Part shown: positions 32,901 through 35,715 of the stretch, piece after piece | How positions within the stretch are numbered: position 1 is the stretch's first letter | How the letters are laid out: every line of letters begins with the position of its first letter | From: Anoxybacillus thermarum | Lineage (GTDB): Bacteria > Bacillota > Bacilli > Bacillales > Anoxybacillaceae | Length of the DNA stretch: 35,715 bases | NCBI RefSeq assembly: GCF_000836725.1 | Contig: NZ_JXTH01000027.1 | Location: forward strand, 1 to 35,715 | Reading direction: 5' to 3' | Translations under genes and position numbers: made by a program | The notes under the pieces: model-generated | The model's input: only the letters and a program-made list of their open reading frames with translations | Told to the model about the DNA's origin: nothing | Database searches by the model: none

Positions 32901-33544
32901 ATTATATTCAACAGCGCATTTCTTTCCGCCTGTCAGACTGGTTTAAAGAGTCGTTTAATCCATCTGTTTTGCATGACCGACAAACAAATATAAAAAAAGC
33001 GTTACAATTATGTTTAGATGAGTTTTTATACTCCATTGGATTTGATTTGGCGCAAGAAATGCGTGCAACTAGCTTGCGAATTGAAGCGTTTATAAATAAA
33101 CGTTACGATCTTCATTTTACGGCGTTAGAAAACCAATGGAAGCAAGTGCATGATCTCATTGTAACAAAAGTCGATCTTTCAAGTTTTCCAACGTTACAAT
33201 TCCCGATCGCTTTTGAGCAAATCGATCGCAATATATTTAAAAAGGCGCTTTCGTTGTACAAAAACGCGAAATCATTTTTTGAAAAAGATGAAAAGCGATT
33301 GATGAAAGAAGAACTAGAAAAACAATTACATGAGCCGATTGCGGCGTATGTAGCTGAACAAAAACAACGATTGCTCGCGCATTATACAAAACAGTGGAAT
33401 ATGATTATTGAGCAACTTCATTGTCATATGCGCGAACAACTAAATGAGCATTTTACAGGTTTACTTGCCGCATTAACGGCTAAAGCACCAATAGATGAAT
33501 TACAACATATTTACGATATGATCGGAGGAATGGATGATGAATGA
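29918..33544 (+). CDS. dynA: Bacterial dynamin-like protein DynA (tandem GTPases)
   Basis: A 1208-residue protein made of two fused dynamin modules, as in Bacillus subtilis DynA (YpbR). Module 1 has the P-loop GHFSAGKSS (53-61), DTPGID and the base-binding NQID; module 2 has GAFSAGKSS (628-636), DTPGAD and NAAD. Long helical, Gln/Glu-rich stalk regions follow each (about 280-560 and 950-1200), with a predicted membrane-binding paddle in each. DynA tethers and fuses membranes and helps cells resist membrane stress and phage release. The second module's base-recognition motif (NAAD) departs from the usual [NT]KxD, as does NQID in the first. AAAGGGG precedes the ATG. ypbS overlaps its end. Confidence 0.94.
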   Translation: MEMTETKSLQQWIYRLIALHDEFMKIGDITQANKTKQLIKKVYHQEFTIAFCGHFSAGKSSLINELIGDSLLPSSPIPTSANLVKVKAGKPYARVYYKSGQAIEYVAPYDYEEVKTFCLDGDTIDMIEISDETDAIPSGVILMDTPGIDSTDDAHRLATESALHLADVIFYVMDYNHVQAELNFEFTKRLSQYGKTLYLVVNQIDKHREEELPFSQFTRSVEEAFQQWGVTFERTFYTSLKQKEHVHNEFDELKQLLQLLFCEKEERLQQSIRIAVEQMIDNHMQMLIAQQEEEEQHIRQSLSFEDERMLLEKMEETERTIDHIKKTWLSAKQHVEQQLEATLHNAYMMPYETREHARAYLEACQPDFKVGFLFTKQKTEEERRKRLRAFYEDLRKKIESQLEWHVRDLLKRFYQQYDVHDHELLHRIQQLTVPFSEQWIVERKPNQPLVTGDYVLTYTNDIANEIKRLYRDAALQLAEQIIEKGKAQQRLNTYEQQLDELIKERASWEQLKQLVYHRKHTREQLQKVVDHATPLSDDAIYPFIYETFTMRINNQKKKEVPQENGALQEERPIQTVQMANETVEQTIEKLRTISQMIAPIEGMKQLAKEMSEKIQQLQQRTFTIALFGAFSAGKSSFANALIGEHVLPVSPHPTTATINKIVPPTDEHPHGTVVVQVKTEQQLLNDLQHSLRFFGVQVHSLQEAIEESKKAIRNQAVDAKERVHWAFLQAVVRGYEKMKENLGRLLVISFQQFHEYVANETKSCFVEWIELYYDCPLTRENIILVDTPGADSVNARHTGVAFNYIKNADAIFFVTYYNHAFSKADREFLIQLGRVKDTFSLDKMFFIINAADLAHTEEELQSVVRYVKEQLLQFGIRHPRLLPLSSKWALAEKNGETFDHHVLSNSGMSTFEQTFYPFIHHEIGSLAIASAHLQMKQARKRLAEYIAEAKQSDDIKRKKLHILQQERQQLEQMIEQYETDYDVHAIEQELNELVYYIQQRISFRLSDWFKESFNPSVLHDRQTNIKKALQLCLDEFLYSIGFDLAQEMRATSLRIEAFINKRYDLHFTALENQWKQVHDLIVTKVDLSSFPTLQFPIAFEQIDRNIFKKALSLYKNAKSFFEKDEKRLMKEELEKQLHEPIAAYVAEQKQRLLAHYTKQWNMIIEQLHCHMREQLNEHFTGLLAALTAKAPIDELQHIYDMIGGMDDE

Positions 33545-33809
33545 AGTTCACCAAGCAATTACAGCACATTCACAAAAGCAACACGCACTCGTTCGGGCGT
33601 TTATCGAGCTAGATGCGAAACGAGAAGCGTATATTGAGGAAGCCGTCTCTTTATGTCAACGCGGTGAACCGTTTTCTGTACAAAACATTAACGAAGTAAC
33701 AAAACAAATAAATGAACTAGCTAAAAGTGGAATTGTACCACAGCGAAAATATGTGACGGTTGACATGGTAAAGGAATACGTTCAAAAATTAAATAACAAA
33801 TCGTCGTAG
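33537..33809 (+). CDS. ypbS: YpbS family protein (DUF2533-like)
   Basis: A 90-residue soluble, mostly helical protein (MNEVHQAITAHSQKQHALVR, EAVSLCQRGEPFSVQNINEV). ATG 33537 is eight bases after GGAGG; ATG 33534 is only five bases away. The frame overlaps the last eight bases of dynA, so the two are coupled, as in Bacillus where ypbS follows ypbR. The function is unknown; the constant pairing suggests it supports DynA. Confidence 0.85.
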   Translation: MNEVHQAITAHSQKQHALVRAFIELDAKREAYIEEAVSLCQRGEPFSVQNINEVTKQINELAKSGIVPQRKYVTVDMVKEYVQKLNNKSS

Positions 33810-33836
33810 TGTAAAACGTCCCCTTCGCGCATACTA
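33809..33836 (+). promoter_or_regulatory. Possible sigma-G promoter of the 46-residue gene
   Basis: GTGTA at 33809-33813 and CATACTA at 33830-33836, 16 bases apart. The -10 fits the forespore pattern CATnnTA; the -35 and spacing are a little off. The same CATACTA occurs before sspN. Confidence 0.4.
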
Positions 33837-33870
33837 TTTATGCATTATGTATAAAAAGGAGGGTGAAGCG

Positions 33871-34011
33871 ATGGGACGAACAAAATCAGGAAACGCCAAT
33901 GCGCAACGAAACAATAACGCAAAACAAAAAAACGACTTCAATAATGAGTTTGCCTCATATGCTGAAGTTGAAGTGAAAAAAATGAGCAACGAGCATAAAA
34001 ATATTCGATAA
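33871..34011 (+). CDS. Small Asn-rich protein, possible SASP-like spore protein
   Basis: A 46-residue basic protein, 9 of its 46 residues asparagine, with AAAGGAGGG before the ATG and a terminator starting in its stop codon. It contains NAQRNNNAKQKNDFNNEFAS, which resembles one repeat of gamma-type small acid-soluble spore proteins, including the EFAS core of the germination protease site. The -10 CATACTA upstream also suggests forespore expression. sspN and tlp lie within 1.1 kb. I cannot assign it to a named family with certainty. Confidence 0.7.
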   Translation: MGRTKSGNANAQRNNNAKQKNDFNNEFASYAEVEVKKMSNEHKNIR

Positions 34012-34034
34012 GGCGCGCATATGCGCCTTTTTTT
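34010..34034 (+). terminator. Terminator of the 46-residue gene
   Basis: AAGGCGC / GCGCCTT stem, 6-base loop, run of seven T. Confidence 0.8.
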
Positions 34035-34063
34035 GAGATGACAAATCGAAGGGCGGTATGTCA

Positions 34064-34579
34064 ATGAAAAAGTGGCTTGCTATTATTATTTTATTTAGTT
34101 TTTTTGCATACATGCTTTGGGAACATATAACGGAAAAACAAACGATCGCGACCGGTATTCATATTGGAATGAAGGCACCGGACTTTTCTTTACAAACGAT
34201 TGATGGAAAAATCATTCAACTTTCTCAATTGCGTGGAAAGGCAGTTATTGTGAACTTTTGGGCAACATGGTGTCCACCTTGTCGCGCAGAAATGCCAGAT
34301 ATGCAAACATTTTATGAACGTTATGAAAAACAAATAGAAATTGTAGCCGTCAATGTGATGGTGAGAGATTCGAAAGAAAAAGTGAGTCAGTTTGTAAAAG
34401 ATTATCGTTTAACGTTTCCAGTTGTGCTAGATGTTGATGGACATGTCATGAAGCAATATGATATTCAACCGATTCCAACGTCGTTTATTATCGACCAACA
34501 AGGCATTATTCGTGAAAAGCAAATCGGGCCAATGTCGTATGAACAAATGGTGCAATATGTAGAGAAATGGGGGAAATAG
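34064..34579 (+). CDS. yneN: Membrane-anchored thioredoxin-like protein (YneN/ResA type)
   Basis: A 171-residue thiol-disulfide protein. ATG 34064 is nine bases after GAAGGGCGG; ATG 34058 is an alternative. One N-terminal helix (WLAIIILFSFFAYMLW) anchors an external thioredoxin fold with the active site WCPPC (NFWATWCPPCRAEMP) and the cis-proline loop IQPIPTSFII. The TlpA/ResA-type APDFSLQTIDGK start is present. It probably reduces disulfides outside the membrane, for cytochrome c maturation or spore formation. Position beside sspN and tlp matches yneN of Bacillus subtilis, hence the symbol. Confidence 0.85.
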   Translation: MKKWLAIIILFSFFAYMLWEHITEKQTIATGIHIGMKAPDFSLQTIDGKIIQLSQLRGKAVIVNFWATWCPPCRAEMPDMQTFYERYEKQIEIVAVNVMVRDSKEKVSQFVKDYRLTFPVVLDVDGHVMKQYDIQPIPTSFIIDQQGIIREKQIGPMSYEQMVQYVEKWGK

Positions 34580-34600
34580 CCGAGTGATCGGCTATTTTTT
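34574..34600 (+). terminator. Terminator after yneN
   Basis: AAATAGCCGA / TCGGCTATTT stem (10 pairs), GTGA loop, T-run. Confidence 0.85.
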
Positions 34601-34659
34601 GTATATTTGTCATTATGTTTGGAAAAGATAGAAAAAAACAAAAAGTAGGTGAATAAGTG

Positions 34660-34791
34660 ATGAGAAAAATAAGAAAACGGACATTTGCAGAACTCGTGAT
34701 GGAAAATAAACGACAACTATTAAACGATGCAAGGGCATTAGAGAAATTGGAAGAGAAAATGGAAACACGTTGGCTTCATAAAGCAGAGTAA
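34660..34791 (+). CDS. Small basic protein resembling FbpB (Fur-regulated basic protein)
   Basis: A 43-residue, charged, helical protein: MRKIRKRTFAELVMENKRQL, then LLNDARALEKLEEKMETRW. The pattern RKRxFxELVxENKxxLLxD is that of the FbpB family, a helper of the FsrA iron-sparing small RNA in Bacillus subtilis. AGTAGGTGA precedes the ATG; a GTG at 34657 is in frame. No Fur box is visible upstream, so iron control is not supported here. It may simply be a member of the family with another role. Confidence 0.65.
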   Translation: MRKIRKRTFAELVMENKRQLLNDARALEKLEEKMETRWLHKAE

Positions 34792-34804
34792 TATAGCCAT
34801 ACTA
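34776..34804 (+). promoter_or_regulatory. Sigma-G promoter of sspN
   Basis: TCATA at 34776-34780, 17-base spacer, CATACTA at 34798-34804, close to the forespore pattern GnATR-N17/18-CATnnTA. It lies partly in the end of the preceding small gene. Confidence 0.6.
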
Positions 34805-34825
34805 TAAGGGAGAGGGGGATGAAAA

Positions 34826-34969
34826 ATGGGTAATCCAAAAAGCAATCAACAACCATTTGTGCCACAACATATCGGGACGAAGCCAAGAGCGGCAGGTGGC
34901 AATAAAGGAAAGCAAATGCAAGATCAATCTGGTCAACATCCACAAGTCATTCAAACGAAGGGTGAGTAA
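34826..34969 (+). CDS. sspN: Small acid-soluble spore protein N
   Basis: A 47-residue forespore protein. [18 protein letters not shown] and [15 protein letters not shown] match SspN of Bacillus. GGGAGAGGGGG precedes the ATG at 34826; an ATG at 34819 reads only four codons. As in Bacillus, tlp follows, but here tlp has its own forespore-type promoter and a hairpin separates the two. Confidence 0.93.
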   Translation: MGNPKSNQQPFVPQHIGTKPRAAGGNKGKQMQDQSGQHPQVIQTKGE

Positions 34970-34988
34970 GGGCGAACATTCGCCCTTA
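34967..34988 (+). terminator. Hairpin between sspN and tlp
   Basis: TAAGGGCGAA / TTCGCCCTTA stem, tight loop. There is no T-run after it, so termination may be partial. Confidence 0.5.
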
Positions 34989-35028
34989 TATAGTTTACAT
35001 AACAAAATTATAATAAACAATAAAGTTT

Positions 35029-35057
35029 GTATAACATGAAGAAAAACGTGCACGATA
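35029..35057 (+). promoter_or_regulatory. Sigma-G-like promoter of tlp
   Basis: GTATA at 35029-35033, exact match to GnATR, 17-base spacer, CACGATA at 35051-35057 (pattern CATnnTA with one mismatch), about 39 bases before the tlp start. Confidence 0.5.
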
Positions 35058-35095
35058 AAAGATGTACATTTTACTTTGACAAGGAGGATGATAAA

Positions 35096-35320
35096 ATGAA
35101 ACCAAATTATGATGATCGTCGTGACAATGTAGAAAAATTACAGGACATGGTACAAAATACGCTTGAGAATATTGAAAGAGCAGAAGAGACGATGGCGTTC
35201 GCTAGTCCAGAGGAACGTGAAAAAATTAGGGAAAAAAATCATCGCCGTGAAGAAGCAATTGAGGCGATGCGAGCAGAAATCAAAGATGAAGCAAGAGCTC
35301 GTGAGAGAGGATATGAATGA
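35096..35320 (+). CDS. tlp: Small acid-soluble spore protein Tlp
   Basis: A 74-residue, highly charged helical spore protein. KPNYDDRRDNVEKLQDMVQN, NTLENIERAEE and the Glu/Arg-rich tail EKIREKNHRREEAIEAMRAE match Tlp. AAGGAGGATG precedes the ATG at 35096, so the upstream extension of the frame is not used. It ends at a perfect terminator. Confidence 0.95.
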   Translation: MKPNYDDRRDNVEKLQDMVQNTLENIERAEETMAFASPEEREKIREKNHRREEAIEAMRAEIKDEARARERGYE

Positions 35321-35321
35321 T

Positions 35322-35345
35322 AAAAGCCGCATACGTGCGGCTTTT
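35322..35345 (+). terminator. Terminator of tlp
   Basis: AAAAGCCGCA / TGCGGCTTTT stem (10 pairs), TACG tetraloop, T-run. Confidence 0.9.
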
Positions 35346-35356
35346 TGCATGCTCTG

Positions 35357-35384
35357 TTTACCTTTTCTTTATGTATGGTACAAT
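35357..35384 (+). promoter_or_regulatory. Sigma-A promoter cut from its gene by the IS end
   Basis: TTTACC at 35357-35362, 16-base spacer, TACAAT at 35379-35384 with a TGG extension. A GGAGAGTG motif at 35410-35417 follows, but the IS begins at 35421 before any coding sequence. In Bacillus subtilis a thioesterase gene (yneP) follows tlp; its counterpart may have been here. Confidence 0.5.
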
Positions 35385-35420
35385 AAAAAAATAAATTATT
35401 GTTATGTCGGAGAGTGAGAA

Positions 35421-35715
35421 GAGTCAGTCAAGACTTTGTGGAGAACATTTTTTCGGTTCACTACGGGTGTTGTCAATCACTAGTTAGCGAACCATTTTCA
35501 GGAATTGATATCGTAAGCGCTTTTGGACTCTCATCCCTCATCTTGAAGTGATGATATTGTATTCCATTTTTTTACACCCAACCAAAATCCCGAAGCGCCG
35601 ACAACGCTTGATGGATCGGCGTCCCGGATGACCGCTGCAGACACGGTAGATTCTGACGCACCACATCTGCCCACAACCGTCCTGCCTTCCGTTTGGCCTG
35701 TTCAACCCGCTTGGA
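35421..35715 (-). mobile_element. End of an insertion sequence, right copy
   Basis: Exact reverse complement of bases 1-295, with the element tip at 35421. It replaces whatever gene lay downstream of the promoter at 35357. The orientation is opposite to the left copy. Confidence 0.85.
35572..35715 (-). CDS. Transposase, C-terminal 47 residues (partial, second copy)
   Basis: The same open frame as at the left end, on the opposite strand, running off the right edge. The stop is at 35574-35572 on the minus strand. No catalytic residues are included. Confidence 0.6.
   Translation of the reverse strand, partial: SKRVEQAKRKAGRLWADVVRQNLPCLQRSSGTPIHQALSALRDFGWV

Noticed and set aside
34600-34660. 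A Fur box ahead of the FbpB-like gene
   Set aside because: Looked for the 7-1-7 pattern TGATAAT-N-ATTATCA; nothing close to it is present.
1-35715. A 35-kb composite transposon flanked by inverted IS copies
   Set aside because: The interior carries core chromosomal genes (rnpB, gpsB, ypsC, sspN, tlp) in mostly Bacillus-like order and no passenger or transfer genes. An assembly break at a repeated IS is simpler.
1-35715. CRISPR arrays, tRNA genes, prophage or toxin-antitoxin modules
   Set aside because: No regularly spaced repeats, no tRNA-like cloverleaf and no phage-type or toxin-like genes were recognised.

Overview
The window looks like a chromosomal segment, probably one assembled contig, from a spore-forming, moderately thermophilic Bacillaceae of the Anoxybacillus/Geobacillus kind. 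The evidence is low-GC coding DNA with strong GGAGG-type ribosome binding sites, a type-B RNase P RNA, gpsB, cotD, sspN and tlp, the ypsC/ypvA/ypwA and bcsA/ypbQ/dynA/ypbS gene groups of Bacillus, and a ba3-type cytochrome oxidase. The genus is an inference from gene content, not a measurement. The first 295 and last 295 bases are identical inverted copies of one end of an insertion sequence, so the contig most likely stops where the assembler met a repeated IS.

Layout from left to right: IS end; a SmtB/CzrA-type zinc repressor with operator and a Zn/Cd P-type ATPase (0.3-2.8 kb); a PAS-GGDEF-EAL protein (2.9-4.8 kb); nosD-nosL-nosY-nosF without nosZ (4.9-8.2 kb); a histidine phosphatase and a nuclease lipoprotein (8.2-9.4 kb); hcp on the minus strand with an Fnr-type promoter (9.4-10.8 kb); a TPP riboswitch with thiM-thiE (10.8-12.5 kb); a crotonase-family enzyme (12.6-13.3 kb); a receiver-PP2C phosphatase facing a minus-strand operon hemAT / unknown / RsbW-like kinase / STAS antagonist (13.4-17.0 kb); a 31-residue membrane peptide, cotD, gpsB and rnpB (17.1-18.5 kb); a second PAS-GGDEF-EAL protein (18.5-20.2 kb); ypsC, ypvA and ypwA (20.2-25.0 kb); a three-gene ba3 oxidase operon and cheX on the minus strand (25.0-28.0 kb); a candidate small RNA, bcsA-ypbQ, dynA-ypbS (28.1-33.8 kb); and a group of small genes with forespore-type promoters around a thioredoxin-like gene (33.8-35.3 kb), ending at the second IS end.

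Themes. Oxygen and redox control recurs: hcp and the ba3 oxidase operon each carry a TGTGA-N6-TCACA box with exactly the same spacing to a -10 element; HemAT is an oxygen sensor; NosL and the oxidase handle copper. A second theme is signalling: two intact GGDEF-EAL proteins, a CheX phosphatase, and a full set of partner-switch parts next to HemAT. The most interesting candidates for something not well described are the HemAT-linked partner-switch locus, the nosDLYF set that lacks its usual client, and the short C-rich transcript candidate upstream of bcsA. No CRISPR array, prophage, tRNA gene or defence island was seen.
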